This document shows, in pieces, positions 11,595 to 23,013 of a stretch of DNA of 64,000 bases. The stretch spans positions 53,607,579 to 53,671,578 of the forward strand of contig CM055313.2 in the NCBI GenBank assembly GCA_029255685.2, written 5' to 3'. Within the stretch, counting starts at the first letter, position 1, and every line of letters starts with the position of its first letter. The notes under the pieces were generated by a model. The model had not been told where the DNA came from. It searched no databases and saw nothing but the letters and a program-made list of their open reading frames with translations. This stretch comes from Silene conica. Lineage: Eukaryota > Streptophyta > Magnoliopsida > Caryophyllales > Caryophyllaceae. A program made the translations under genes and the position numbers.

Positions 11595-14351
11595 TGTAAT
11601 ACCCCGTATTTTAGCCTCGGTCGACAACTACCAAACCATGTGTTATACAAGTATTTCAAAAGGAATGTTTATAGAGTATTTTACGTAAACAATTATTATT
11701 TTATAAATCGTATTTCTATGATTATTTCGTATTTCATAATCATTTTATATTTGACGATTATTTCATAAAATGTCATTTCATTCGTATTTATTTATTTTGA
11801 TAATATATTAATTTATTTTTGATAATATATTTACAATTAAATATATTTCACGCTTTATATTTATTTCTCCTTTATACTTAATTCTAACTTTTATTTAATT
11901 CGTAATTGTACTTAAATCCTATACTTTTATATATTCTTATGTAATTTTCTAGTATTTTTAATAATTCGGTAATCCATATTATACGGACCAAAATACTACC
12001 GTACTAATAATTTTATATTTTTGGTAATTAAGTTACGTATTATTTATTGGTATTAACTAAATGTCACACTCGTGTTTTCGTCTGACTAATGGAACGAGTA
12101 TAATTAATTATATATACTCGTTTATTTTAAGTTAACGGGTTGAGAACAATATAGAGGTCAGGGTATCTCGAGTTACGTGATGGGTTGAGTAAGAAAGTGT
12201 CGGGTTCGGTTTTGGGGTTGAGCGAACCGAGTAAGAACAAACCTAATAAGGGAACCCTATTTTCCTTTTCCCCTCGACATAACCCAATGCTTCCCTCTTC
12301 AAACAAGTCGACAAACCCTATTTTCACTATTCCTCGACATAACCAGCCTCCACCCTAATACAAATCTACCACCATCATCAGTGTCTTCAGTTCAGCGTCC
12401 TTACGAGTCGGGAATTTCGCAAAGGTATGATTCGATAACGTTTTATCGCTTTACTCTATCGTTCCATGTTGTTATCACCTAGACTCGACTTTATGCAGAC
12501 TTGACCAGCCCTAGTTTGTGTTCGGACCACCCTAATCAGACCATGACTGTGGTGTTGCCAACCACCGTAGTATTAATGGCTAGACCGAAACAGGGCTGTA
12601 TGACGGGTTTGAGAGAGGGGAGTTCAGGTGGATAGTCTGACTTGTGTTGTTACTCGACCAAACTGGGATGGTGGGAGGAGCTTCCTGGTGTATAAAGACC
12701 GCCATGGTGGTCGGTGATGGACGTAAGGACCACCAGTGGGGGTGGTAAACTTGAGTTGCCGAGAACAGGGGTAAAATAAACGAAGGGATTAGATGTGACC
12801 TTGCTTGACTTCTTATGGGTTCTCTTGTGGTGGCTGTCTTGGTGTGGTTGTCGTGTCATGGTGGTCCTTGGTAGGTAGCTAGTGGGTGGTGGCAGTAATT
12901 TGCGTGGTTGACGAAAGCAAAACAAAGCATGTTCCGATCCGTTACCGCGAGGTGTGCAGGGAGTTTTGGGGCGTTGGTGTGGTGAGTGTAGTAGCTCCTG
13001 GTGGTGGCTGAAGGGCAGAGTTTGTAGCGGGTAGTACGTACTTGAGGTTGCGGTCAGTGGCGGCGAGTGTGAGGGTCTAGGTTAGTGGTGGTGGTGTCTT
13101 GAACTAGGGTGGTAAGTTCGTGGGATACGAGAGTGTTGCTGCTGCTTGGTCGTGTAATTCGTGACTAAGGGTGGGGTGTGTAGTGGATTTTTGGTTACTA
13201 CTAATTTGATTATTATATTAGGTTATAGTTATTTGGTTTTAGTATACGTGTACTTAATTATTTAGTTCGTTTATTGTTTGTGACGGTTATCAATAATTCA
13301 TTTTCTATGTTCGATTTATTTAATTGAAGTTCGTTACAAAAGTAATAAAGACGGGTTAGTCAAGTTAATTGCAATAGTCGTGTAACGGTCTCGTTATGCG
13401 TAGTATATTATTTAAATAGTTAATTTAAATAATCGATATATAATATTAATTTGCGTGATTGTATTAGTTAGTGATTACGTATATTATATTTGTTAGGTGA
13501 CGATTTTGAAGTGGCATAATTCTGTTTACCTGCTGGCTTGCTATTGGATTATATTGCTATCCAGGTAGGATACACTTGTACTATACTCTGTTATATGTTA
13601 TGAATGGATGATGAGTGTATGACATGGATGATGGGCATGAATGATATGAGGATGATATATGGTTATGATGGATTATTATTATTGTTGCATTCATAAGCAT
13701 GTTTACTATTATTGTCGCATTCATGAGCATGGCATATGCATTGGATACGGATTCGAGATGATGATATATTATTGGGCCCAGGCTAGTTCTGCAGGACTAG
13801 ACCTGGTGACCTCAGCTGTTATGCTGGTATTCGGCGACGGCCGATTATAGTCTGCCGGGAGGTTCGGTATGGCTGGGTGTTACGGGTTTGAGATTGAGAT
13901 TTGAGATTGAGATTTGAGATTGAGATTTGAGATTGAGAATTGAGCTCGAGCATATCATTGCATTTGCATATCATAATTGTTGCATTATAATTATTGAGTT
14001 ACCCTACTCAACCGCGAGGTTGACAGTGTATTCGTGTACACCTACGATGATCCGGAATGGGGAGTAGATTCTACAGGTCAGAGACAGATGGACTAGGAGC
14101 TTGGGCAAGGAGTGAGACATGGCTTGGACCTACTTAGAATTAGATCGCATACTTAGATGTTATCATTAGTTGTACTTTATTCTTGCGTAGTAGTTGTAAT
14201 ATCTAAAGTTTAAATTTTATCGTATTTTATATAAAGTACCTTGGTTTGTTTTTACTTTGTTATTCACTACCTCGGACATTCCGAGATGGTAACAGTCCTA
14301 TTTATTTGAGAATGTCTTGCTAAAGGCTCTTAAATAAATGGGGGTGTTACA
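11595..14351 (+). repeat. LARD 3' LTR
   Basis: 2757 bp, aligned to the 5' LTR at a constant offset of 5156 bp with no indel noticed. It begins TGTAATACCCCG and ends GTTACA, followed by the GATAA duplication. The tandem GAGATT repeat recurs at about 13885-13940. Confidence 0.92.
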
Positions 14352-14451
14352 GATAATCTATCAAATTATGCATAGAGTGACGTATATTAATAAAGTGTAT
14401 TCATGCTAATATTTGTCGAATGCACGACTTTATTTTCATATATTAACGAAC

Positions 14452-16785
14452 TCACCTCAAAATAGTCATTGTTCGTCCATAAACTCTGATCTTCCAATGC
14501 ACTCAACCACTTTAGCAGAAAAACTCCACAATCATAACTAGACAAAAAAACATTTAACCACTTATGAGTGTGACAAAGTTTCACAGAATAAGGTCTGAGA
14601 TTCACTGAACAAGGTCTGAGATTCAACAAACGATGACAGACTAAGTTTAACAAAACAAGTCAAACTACGCACCATGTTTTTCGTTGAGGGACTTTGAGAT
14701 TGACAACATCATGCATGTGCATGTACTTCAAAGATTTGTACGACTCTCCCAAAATAGTTGCAACATTTAACAACTGAAAAGAAAAGGACAATGAAAGATC
14801 AAAAATATATTTTGGGGTATACTAAAACAAAAACTCTACAATATTATGGAAAAAAAATCATACAATGTCCATGGCATGGTTGTTCTCAATATCCACTTTT
14901 ATATCCAAGCATGAGTCAAGGATGTAATTTTTTTTCTTCTTTATGTCCCAAATACAAGCCCACCAATGCTTCAATGTATCGCTATGCAAAGGGATAAAAA
15001 CCTGAGATAGTAAATGTACAAGAATAATCAAACAATAAATACACATGAATGACAGTAAATAAATAACAAAATGAATAGCAGAACTGAAGGATCTGACCAT
15101 GTCAATATGCATGGCTACCATCTACTTGAACGTATGAGGACTTTATATATTGATCCCAAATCTCTGGGTTAGTATCTGCATTAACACCCTGAATGACACA
15201 AAAAGACAATTTTAGTCTCTGGATGAGCAACTTTCAGAATGAAAAACACTTGAATATCAACATCTAAAGGATTTGAATCTCACATATACTGTCGTTGGCA
15301 AGTAAATCATATTTCTTTTACCCATTGTGCGCTTAATCCCAACCATATCAATGATCTACATATAAAACGTGCACAAAATGAAGCATCCACTTTCACGAAA
15401 TCACCATCCAGTTTCACAAAATAACCTCTAAGATTCACAGAATAAGGTCTGAGATTCACCAAATAAGGAACCATGTAAAAAAAGAAACATGGTCAAGAAT
15501 GGGAAAATAATACTTACCTGATCCATAATAAGGCCACGCGAATTAAGGGTCTGCAAAGCATCTCTAGTGACTTCCATCCACGGAGTGGACACCAGAACCT
15601 CACTTAATTATTGAACAAAATTCAATTAGTCATTATATCTCACATAATTTAAAAAAAAACATAATTCAAGAAATCAAAGAAAAAGTATGACATTACAATT
15701 TGGTTGCATGTGCTCTTCTCCCAACATAAGCCACCAATTCCTTCTCAGTAAAAGGTGGTGTCTTAGAGGAACTCGATTCTAGTGCATCTTTTGTGACTAT
15801 TTCTTTGGATAGGTTAACAGGACATGTGACAATATGATAGCACAACCGCAATGCAAAACGCTTGCGCTGAGATTCCTATTGATGCAAAAAAAATGGGTTT
15901 AAAAAAAACTAGGAAATAAAGTTGCGGCAATTGTATAGAAATTAAATTAGATGTTGAAAAACAATCTTACAGTATTTATGGTTATTACAGAATTAGTTTT
16001 GCTTCCTTTGTAATTCTCCATTATGTTCAGCAGATAGAGGCCATTATCAATTTGTTTGGATTTAGATTTGATTTTGGGATAAACACTTCTGGCATCATCA
16101 TTGAAGCAATACTTGTCACTGCTGGGAACTTTGATTGAAGAAGGTTGATGAGCCTGTGTTGCTGTATGGACAAAAGAGTTATTACAAAGAGAAATTAGTA
16201 GGGTCATGGAGTAAGAACGAGTCCAAAAATAGGTAAAATAGATGTATCGTATGTTTTAAAAAAGAAGTATAATCAACAGGCGTGTCTTTCATAGCATGGA
16301 TGACTTGGCATTTGTAAGATTCCGGTCTCATATCAAAACAAAACAAAAACGGTGGGCATTTGGGAGAGATGATTGGAGTCAAAATCTGGAAAGACAACAG
16401 ATAAAAATGCAATGAATAAAAAAGACAAGTCCACCTTAAAGCTTGAATATAATAAGACCAAATATAAAAAAAAACTTACTAATTGGAGAGCAGCAACATC
16501 AACATTGTCGAGACACTGGAAGAAAAATCGAATCATGTGTGAGTAATGATTATAAGTGCAAACCATGTAAAATGGGATTATAGAAAAGGGGTAGAGAGAC
16601 TAACCCTGTGCGTGGAGTGTGGCACAAACAAACGACAAGCAGAATCTCGTGATCTCAAGCTCTCACCACTGTTTAGAAACTCACACCAAACATCTATCAC
16701 AGCAGAAGATACTTGATCACCTTCAACAAAACTATTCAATTGCTTCCTTGTCAATTGTTGGGTTTGACTTTTGAAAAGTATCTCA
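14452..16785 (-). pseudogene. Exons 2-12 of the Ulp1-like gene: protease domain with His, Asp and Cys motifs
   Basis: Eleven short exons (36-191 nt) are separated by small AT-rich introns. Exon 2 carries VIDVWCEFLNSGE and RLFVPHST. Exon 7 has WMEVTRDALQTLNSRGLI. Exon 10 reads VFIPLHSD then HWWACIWDIKK and YILDS, which supplies the catalytic His and Asp of the C48 family. Exon 11 ends VPQRKT, where the Gln fits the oxyanion-hole residue. Exon 12 has YDCGVFLLKW, the catalytic Cys. The exon phases fit without gaps from exon 2 through exon 12, and no stop or frameshift is seen in this part. The coding potential of the protease core therefore looks preserved even though exon 1 is broken. Confidence 0.78.
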
Positions 16786-16859
16786 CTGGAAACAGTCATT
16801 AAAAGCATAGGTCACACCCTCAAATGGTATAAAATATAAGATCAAAATTAAAAAAGAAG

Positions 16860-17690
16860 AGTATTTTGATTTTTAGCAAGTTTGTCCAAACTGTGAAACT
16901 AGAAGCTTAACTTGTGAAACTAGATGTTTATTCTGTGAAACAGGAAGCACATATTGTGAAACTGTGAAACTAGATGCTTAACTTGTGAAACAATAAGCTT
17001 ATTATGTGAAACTAGAAGCTTACATTGTGAAACTAGAAGCTTATTCTGTGAAACTGGAAGGACATACTATGAAACTGTGAAAAACTATGAAACTCGATGC
17101 TTAACATGTGAAACAAGAAGCTTAACTTGTGAAACTAGAAACTTATTCTGTGAAACCAGAAGCTTATTCTGTGAAACCCAAACTCTTAAATTTCACAGAA
17201 TATGGGCTTAGTTTCACAGCATAAGCTTCTAGTTTCGTAGAATAAGGACTGAGAATCACAGAATAAACTTCTAGTTTCACAGTAAGGGCTGTGAAACAAG
17301 AAGCTTATTCTGTGAAACTAGAAGCTTACATTGTGAAACTAGAAGCTTATTCTGTGAAACTGGAAGGACATACTGTGAAACTGTGAAACTGTGAAACTAG
17401 ATGCTTAACATGTGAAACAAGAAGCTTAACTTGTGAAACTAGAAACTTATTCTGTGAAACAAGAAGCTTATTCTGTGAAACAAGAAGCTTACATTGTGAA
17501 ACCCAAACTCTTAAATTTCACAGAATAAGGGATTAGTTTCACAACATAAGCTTCTAGTTTCACAAAATAAGGGCTGTGAAACAAGAAGCTTATTCTGTGA
17601 AACTAGATGCTTAACTTGTGAAACTGGAAGGCTATATTGTGAAACATGTTAATAAAACAGGCTGAAATATTAAAATACAAGGTCTGAAAA
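16860..17690. repeat. TGTGAAAC minisatellite in intron 1 of the Ulp1-like gene
   Basis: Dozens of imperfect units of about 20-22 bp of the type TGTGAAACTAGAAGCTTATTC. Most read on the plus strand, with inverted stretches reading TTTCACAGAATAAGG at 17195-17290 and 17515-17575. They fill most of intron 1. The mixed orientation means the transcript could form long hairpins. Confidence 0.88.
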
Positions 17691-17710
17691 TTCACAAAAT
17701 AAGCCAATAC

Positions 17711-19852
17711 CTTTCACATGAATCCAAAAAGATGAAATCCAATACATACTTCTCCGCTTGTCTAAAACCCTTAAGAATATTGATGTTTCTTTGGAGATAC
17801 GGAGATCGATAGACCTCTGATGGAACTATGGCCCTCTTCACCTGTGGATTGACAGGTGAATGACATTCACCTTTGGATCGACGACTGTAAACATGTGGAG
17901 TATCTCCTATGTCAATGACCATTTTTTCACTGCTCCCTACCACAGGAGGATTAGGCGTCACTGGATTAATAATGGTCTCGTGATGATCCTCTACCACTGG
18001 TGTGGACATAGAAGGTCCAGGTTCATCAGCATGAACATATGATGTTGAAGGTTCAGGCTGATCAGGTTAGTTCAACACAGGATGTTGAATGTTCGAGTTC
18101 AGGTTCAACTCGATCGGATTCAGGTTGATGATCATGAACAAATGATGTTGAAGATTCAGGCTGATCAGGTTGAACACAGGATGCTGAACGTTCAGGCTCG
18201 GTTTCAACTTGATCAAGTTCAGGTTCCGGTTCAGGTTCACGTTCGGGTTGAGAGGGTTGAGATAAAAAGTGGTCATCAACTGGAAAGAGCCTAAAGGTTG
18301 GCATTTCTGATTTTGGTGGTGAATAATGCGGTTGTATTGGTTGAAACGAGTCATCCATTATGTCCAATGCCACCACCAATTCAGCTTCAGACCACCCATA
18401 AAAATTATCCACATCCTCATGACTATTCTCAACAATACCATCCACAATCGCCTTCTTGTTAGACTTCTGATTATCATTATTCTCCAAATTATCATCAATC
18501 TCCCTACTTTCCTCATTCTGCTCATTATTTTCATTCTCCACATTCTCCTCATTCTGCTAATTATTATCTTGTTGAGACAACCTAAATCCATCTGCAATAC
18601 CATCAACAGCTGCAACTAGTTTAGAAACTATTGCTGACGAAGGTAATCTGATGGACGCTTCACTGACAAGACTTTTGTAGTTCATGAAAGCCTGAGCCAT
18701 GATTTTTGCTGAATTCGCAAGCTTATTAACAAGCTCCACATCACTGCTATCTTCAGAAATGCCAGGCATAACAGTTTCTTTTTCATGTTTGGGTTGTTCA
18801 GATTTTCCAGATTCTTCTTGTTCAGATTCTTCTTGTTCAGGTTGCCGAACAACAATTTGGAATGGGTTTGATTTTTGGGCTTGCTTAGCTGTTGCAAACT
18901 CAATAGCAAGAAAAGGTTCATGGTGCTCACGGGTGACCATTGGAGGCTCAACAGAACCCCTGCTGAAAGTTCTCTCCTTGGAAGTTTTGTCATTCAATTC
19001 CTCCTTGATTCTCTTGGATATAGCATCTTTTGTCCAAGTCGATAACGTAGGAAATTGACAACTAACAATGCGGGATTTGAAGACACAACGGTCTAGATAA
19101 ATGAAGAGCAACAAAATAATCGGTCCACCAAACCAATTCTCTTTCAACTGTTTGCTCACAAACTCTTCCTTTTGCCAACACTGAACTTGGTCAGCCAATT
19201 TCTTTTTTATAAAGTTGCACCAGTTGAAACTGGAGATCAACTCAGTCTTCACCAAACTTTTCAGCACTTTCAAACTGACCTTGTTCCCTACAACACCGCC
19301 CAAGAGAGCAGAGAAAATATAAACGATGAAGTTGCGTTTGAAATCATCTCCTCCATCTCTTTGTGCAGTGAACTTTTGTAGAACATGTTTGACGTCAATG
19401 GAACCAACGTCATATTGTTTAGTGAACTGCTCCAAAGCAGATAAATAAAAGGGGTCCTTATCTCCATTTGTCGCTTCAACAACAACTTTAGGACCCATTG
19501 GCAATCCAAGACAAAGATGTATATCCTCCTCTAAAATCGAAAGCTTCCCACCCAACAAACATCCTTTTATTGGGTCATAATTTGAAACTAGCCAATATGC
19601 TAAGTTTCCCGGAAGAACATCCATTTTAAGAAGTAAAAGCCCCCCAAACCCCCTTTCATTGATATCTTGAATTTGCTGTTCTGAGGGTGGACTATCCTCA
19701 TTATGAATAAAGTTGCAAAGCCCAGCAGGAGACATTCGGGTCCTCAATGACGGCAATCGCTCTTTATAGTTTCTTTTCTTTTTTGCAGCAGGTTCAGCAG
19801 TAGAAGATGGATGTTCCGATCGCTTCATATTAGCTTGCTTCCTGTTGTACAT
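17711..19852 (-). pseudogene. Exon 1 of the Ulp1-like gene: basic N-terminus, mobile-type domain, acidic repeat linker
   Basis: ATG at 19852 opens a 431-codon frame to TAG at 18557. Residues 1-30 are basic (AAKKKRNYKERLP, NLS-like). Residues 45-290 hold GFGGLLLLKMDVLP, WLVSNYDP and EEDIHLCLGLPMGP, the kind of pattern found in plant-mobile/DUF1985-like regions in front of Ulp1 domains. Residues 330-400 are E/Q/S-rich. The same frame continues after the TAG for 159 codons (18541-18062), with an acidic P/E/Q linker built from a repeat of about 102 bp. A 4-nt insertion near 18069-18073, seen by comparing repeat units, then shifts the frame into the stretch 18009-17711, which ends at donor AG/GTATTG. 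An intron removing the lesions is possible, but I see no convincing one. Confidence 0.7.
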
Positions 19853-19865
19853 AAATGGTAGAATT

Positions 19866-20840
19866 CACGAATTAAGAAAATAAGTTTCACAGAATAAGGT
19901 CTTAGTTTCACAAATTAAGCTTCTAGTTTCACTGAAGAAAGGCTGACATTCACAGAATAAGGTCTTAGTTTCAAAAATTAAGCTTCTAGTTTCACAGAAG
20001 AAAGGCTGACATTCACAGAATAAGGAAAATAAACTTAAAACTGTGAAACAAGAAACCTACATTGTGAAACCCAAACTCTTAGTTTCACAGAATAAGGGCT
20101 TAGTTTCACGAATTAAGCTTCTAGTTTCACAGAAGAAAGGCTGCATTCACAGAATAAGGAAAAGAAACTTAAAACTGTGAAACAAGAAGCCTACATTGTG
20201 AAACAAGAAGCCTACATTGTGAAACCCAAACTCTAAGTTTCACAGAATAAGGGCTTAGTTTCACATAATAACCTTCTAGTTTCACAGAAGAAAGGCTGAC
20301 ATTCACAGAATAAGGAAAAGAAACTTAAAACTGTGAAACAAGAAGCCTACATTGTGAAACCCAAACTCATTGTTTCACAGAAAAAGAGATTAGTTTCACA
20401 AAATAAGCTTCTAGTTTCACTTAAGAAAGGCTGACATTCACAGAATAAGGAAAAGAAACTTAAAACGGTGAAACAAGAAGGATACATTGTGAAACCCAAA
20501 CTCTTAGTTTCACATAAAAAGAGCTTAGTTTCACAAAATAACCTTCTAGTTTCACAGAAAAAGAAAAATAAACTCAAACTGTGAAACAAGAAGCTTACAT
20601 TGTGAAACCCAAATTCTTAGATTCACAGAATAACGGCTGAGTTTCACAAAATAAGGTTCTAGTTTCACAGAAGAAGGGCTGGCATTCACAGAATAAGGAA
20701 AGGAAAAATTATTAAACACTGAAACACGAAACTTACATTGTGAAACCCAAACTCTTACAGTCATAGATTTAAGGGCTTAGTTTAACAACATAAGCTTCTA
20801 GTTCCCACATAATAAGGAACAGAAACTTAAAATATGAGAT
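19866..20840. repeat. TGTGAAAC minisatellite array upstream of exon 1
   Basis: The same degenerate motif as in intron 1, organised as a longer higher-order unit of roughly 110-150 bp containing ACTGTGAAACAAGAAGC, CATTGTGAAACCCAAACTC, TAGTTTCACAGAAT and GGCTGACATTCACAG. Both orientations alternate. Frames in it are not proteins. Confidence 0.85.
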
Positions 20841-21147
20841 GAGATTCACAAAAACAAGTACTAAGATTCGGATGATTCACAAAAAAAAGGAAAAGATACT
20901 TGATTAATTAAAAAGATCATTCATACATATCTAGATAATTATACATAGCTAGATAATTATACAATAGTCTGGCTCATTCATTTAGGCCAGCTACATGGCA
21001 AAAACAAGCACTTAAAATTCAGAGAAAAAAAAGACACATCAAACTTCAGTACTCCAAGTTTGCTAAGTCAGCAGGAGATGGCGTTGATGTTGTCATCCGA
21101 TATAGCTTATAGTATGCGAAGGTATCTAGTAGGCTATACACTTCTGG
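20841..21147. other. Spacer between minisatellite and F-box-like pseudogene 1
   Basis: AT-rich sequence with a duplicated AGATAATTATACATAGCT-like motif near 20930-20965. No coding or structural signal is recognised. Confidence 0.5.
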
Positions 21148-21660
21148 TTATGCTTTCAAAGACTTTACGAAATTAATAACTGTTGTCATTTCATCAGCTG
21201 TAAGGTCGCGAAGGTGTTCTTGTTGGAATGGATTTTTCGGTTGACTGAAATGCAAGAGAGTCTCACCTCCATTCAATGAATCCTCAAAACACTTGCACCT
21301 TTTGTAGATGATTTTGCCACCCCTACGAATACTACGAATAATACGGACACTATTGATGTCGTTTTTGCGCAGGATAAGACAATATGCGTTCTAAATGAAT
21401 GGCGCACGTGGATGAATAAGAAAATACTGACACCATCTTTTGCAAACCATCCCCATGTTTGCTTTATCGTCATTGCTAAGTCGCTGAAATATAGAGTCAA
21501 CTAAGTCTTCATTGGTGAAAACGGAATATAATGCTGCTTGGTTACGGTTGCTAGTGAAGTTCATGTTCGCTAATGGATGTTTTTTGGAGTTAACGAAATC
21601 CTCTAAATCTGCTGCAACTTCATTGACTACCCACCCCTTGCACCAACCGTCAATAACCAT
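21148..21660 (-). pseudogene. F-box-like protein fragment 1, interrupted by one TAG
   Basis: A 171-codon frame starts at ATG 21660 and ends in TAA at 21148, broken by TAG at 21391-21393. The start reads DGWCKGWVVN, and codons around 50-80 read FTNEDLVDSIFQRLSNDDKANMGMV and CKRWCQYF. That is the hydrophobic pattern of an F-box, the segment that docks a substrate adaptor onto SKP1 in SCF ubiquitin ligases. The C-terminal part (IRRGGKIIYKRCKCF and EHLRDLTADEM) is shared with the neighbouring copy but not recognised. It lies between minisatellite blocks upstream of the Ulp1-like gene on the same strand. F-box assignment is by pattern only. Confidence 0.55.
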
Positions 21661-21744
21661 TTTTTGATAAATAGGAACTGGTAATGAAAGCAGTACACAA
21701 CAGCACATCAATATCACATGGAATTTTAGAATGTAGGAAAACAG

Positions 21745-22000
21745 GAAGATGCACAAAATAAGGGCTTAGTTTCACAACATAAGCTTCTAGTTTAACAGAA
21801 TAAGGGCTGAGAATCACAGAATAAGCAAAAGAAACTTCAAATGTGAAACAAAAGAAGCATACATTGTGAAACCCAAACTCTTAGTTTCACATAATAAGGG
21901 CTTAGTTTCACAGCCTAAGCTTCTAGTTTCACAACATACGCTTCTAGTTTCACAGAATAAGAAAAAGAAACTTAAGATATGGGATGAGAATCACAAAAAG
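21745..22000. repeat. TGTGAAAC minisatellite between the two F-box-like copies
   Basis: About 250 bp of the degenerate TTTCACAGAATAAGG / TGTGAAACCC motif. The remainder up to 22255 is AT-rich with no recognised feature. Confidence 0.8.
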
Positions 22001-22255
22001 CTGGATAATGTAATTACTTAAGATAATGTAATAAGAACAGGCACTTAGATTCATTCATACATAGCTAGATAGTTACACAAAAAGCTGGCTTGATATATGT
22101 AATTACAGAAGAGCACTACAAAAGATTAAAACCCAACACAGTTAGGCCAGCAACTATCATGCCAAAAAGTGGTACAAAGTTAAGCAGCTGTGCTACATAT
22201 CGAACAACAAAGGTAAATCTAAATATGATAAAGATGCCCGTTTCAGTACGACTGT

Positions 22256-22819
22256 TTAAGTAGCAAATGCTATGTCATGTTTTGGAGATGACACATGAAA
22301 ATTGTCAATCAACTCATTCCCTTGTGCGATTTCAGCATCAGTGAGATCTCTAAGGTGTTCTATTTGCAAAGGATTTTCACCTTGGTAATAATGTAGGAGT
22401 AATTTAAATCCGGGATCATTAGTCATAAAGCACTTTCATCTTTTATAAAGTATTCTAGAACCCCTACGAATGTTTCTCACACCATTGACATCATTAATAC
22501 ACAGAGAAATCCCATACACAACTTGAATGAGATGTGCACTAGGGTGTATGTGGAAAAGCTGAGACCAGTTCCGACAGACCAACGCCATGTTTGCCTTATC
22601 TTGGTTACACTCAAGTCATTCTAAGATGCTATTCATTACATCTTGATTATTGAAAACAGCAAGTTGGGGTTGATAACGATTGTTAGTGAGCTCAACAGTC
22701 CGTAAGGGAGCAAATGAGAATTTCATAGCCTCTTTTTTGTCTCTTATATAATTCCGGACAAAATATGCTTTATCTTCTGCGTGAAGATTCACTACCCACC
22801 CCTTGCACCAAGTTTCCAT
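22256..22819 (-). pseudogene. F-box-like protein fragment 2, interrupted by two TGAs
   Basis: A 188-codon frame runs from ATG 22819 to TAA at 22256-22258. It is parallel to the copy at 21148-21660: it starts METWCKGWVVN, carries VFNNQDVMNSILE at the F-box position, then DKANMALVCRNWSQLF, then IRRGSRILYKR and EHLRDLTDAEI. Two in-frame TGAs interrupt it, one after NSILE (near 22617) and one after ILYKR (near 22430). The two copies are clearly paralogous but diverged, so the duplication is not recent. Different lesions in each suggest independent decay. Confidence 0.55.
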
Positions 22820-23013
22820 AATTTACCAGAGGTAATGAAGGTTAAAACCAGAAAGTAACCTACAAGCATTACAAATAGAATAAAAAAGCATACATTGTGA
22901 AACCCAGACTCTTAGATTTCACATAATAAGGGTTTAGTTTCACAACCTAAGCTTCTAGTTTCACAGAATAAGGGCTGAGAATCACAGAATAAGCAAAAGA
23001 CACTTCAACTGTG

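Larger units (their letters stand above)
6439..14351 (+). mobile_element. LARD-type non-autonomous LTR retrotransposon, complete, 7913 bp, TSD GATAA
   Basis: Two 2757-bp LTRs flank a 2399-bp internal region with no coding capacity. GATAA is duplicated at 6434-6438 and 14352-14356. The LTRs begin TGTAATACCCCG and end GGTGTTACA. By eye the LTRs differ at two positions (near 6870/12026 and 7230/12386) and have no length difference, so insertion was very recent. Without gag or pol it must use proteins of another element. The shared LTR ends and 3' UTR modules point to a Tekay-like partner such as the Gypsy A or Gypsy D family. Confidence 0.92.
6248..19852 (-). pseudogene. Ulp1-type cysteine protease (SUMO-protease-like) gene, about 14 exons, split by a LARD and carrying two coding lesions
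   Basis: By hand I traced exons with GT/AG borders and matching phases at 17711-19852, 16605-16785, 16480-16515, 16278-16385, 15971-16153, 15697-15875, 15518-15602, 15284-15355, 15126-15188, 14864-15001, 14673-14773, 14452-14537, 14352-14357 joined to 6385-6433, and 6248-6287 (stop TAA, C-terminus KPKRKKSS). The product would be about 1150 residues: a plant-mobile-like N-terminal region, an acidic repeat linker, and a C-terminal Ulp1 (C48) domain that in active members cleaves SUMO-type conjugates in the nucleus. Lesions are a TAG at 18557-18559, a 4-nt insertion near 18070, and a 7.9 kb element inside exon 13. Exon 12 needs a weak donor (GTTCGT) to keep frame into exon 13. Such fusion genes are highly amplified in plants and some are carried by DNA transposons. 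No terminal repeats were found to show that here. Confidence 0.75.

Noticed and set aside
18067-18619. Overlapping frames on both strands of the acidic linker
   Set aside because: Shadows of the repeat-rich Ulp1 exon 1 in other frames.
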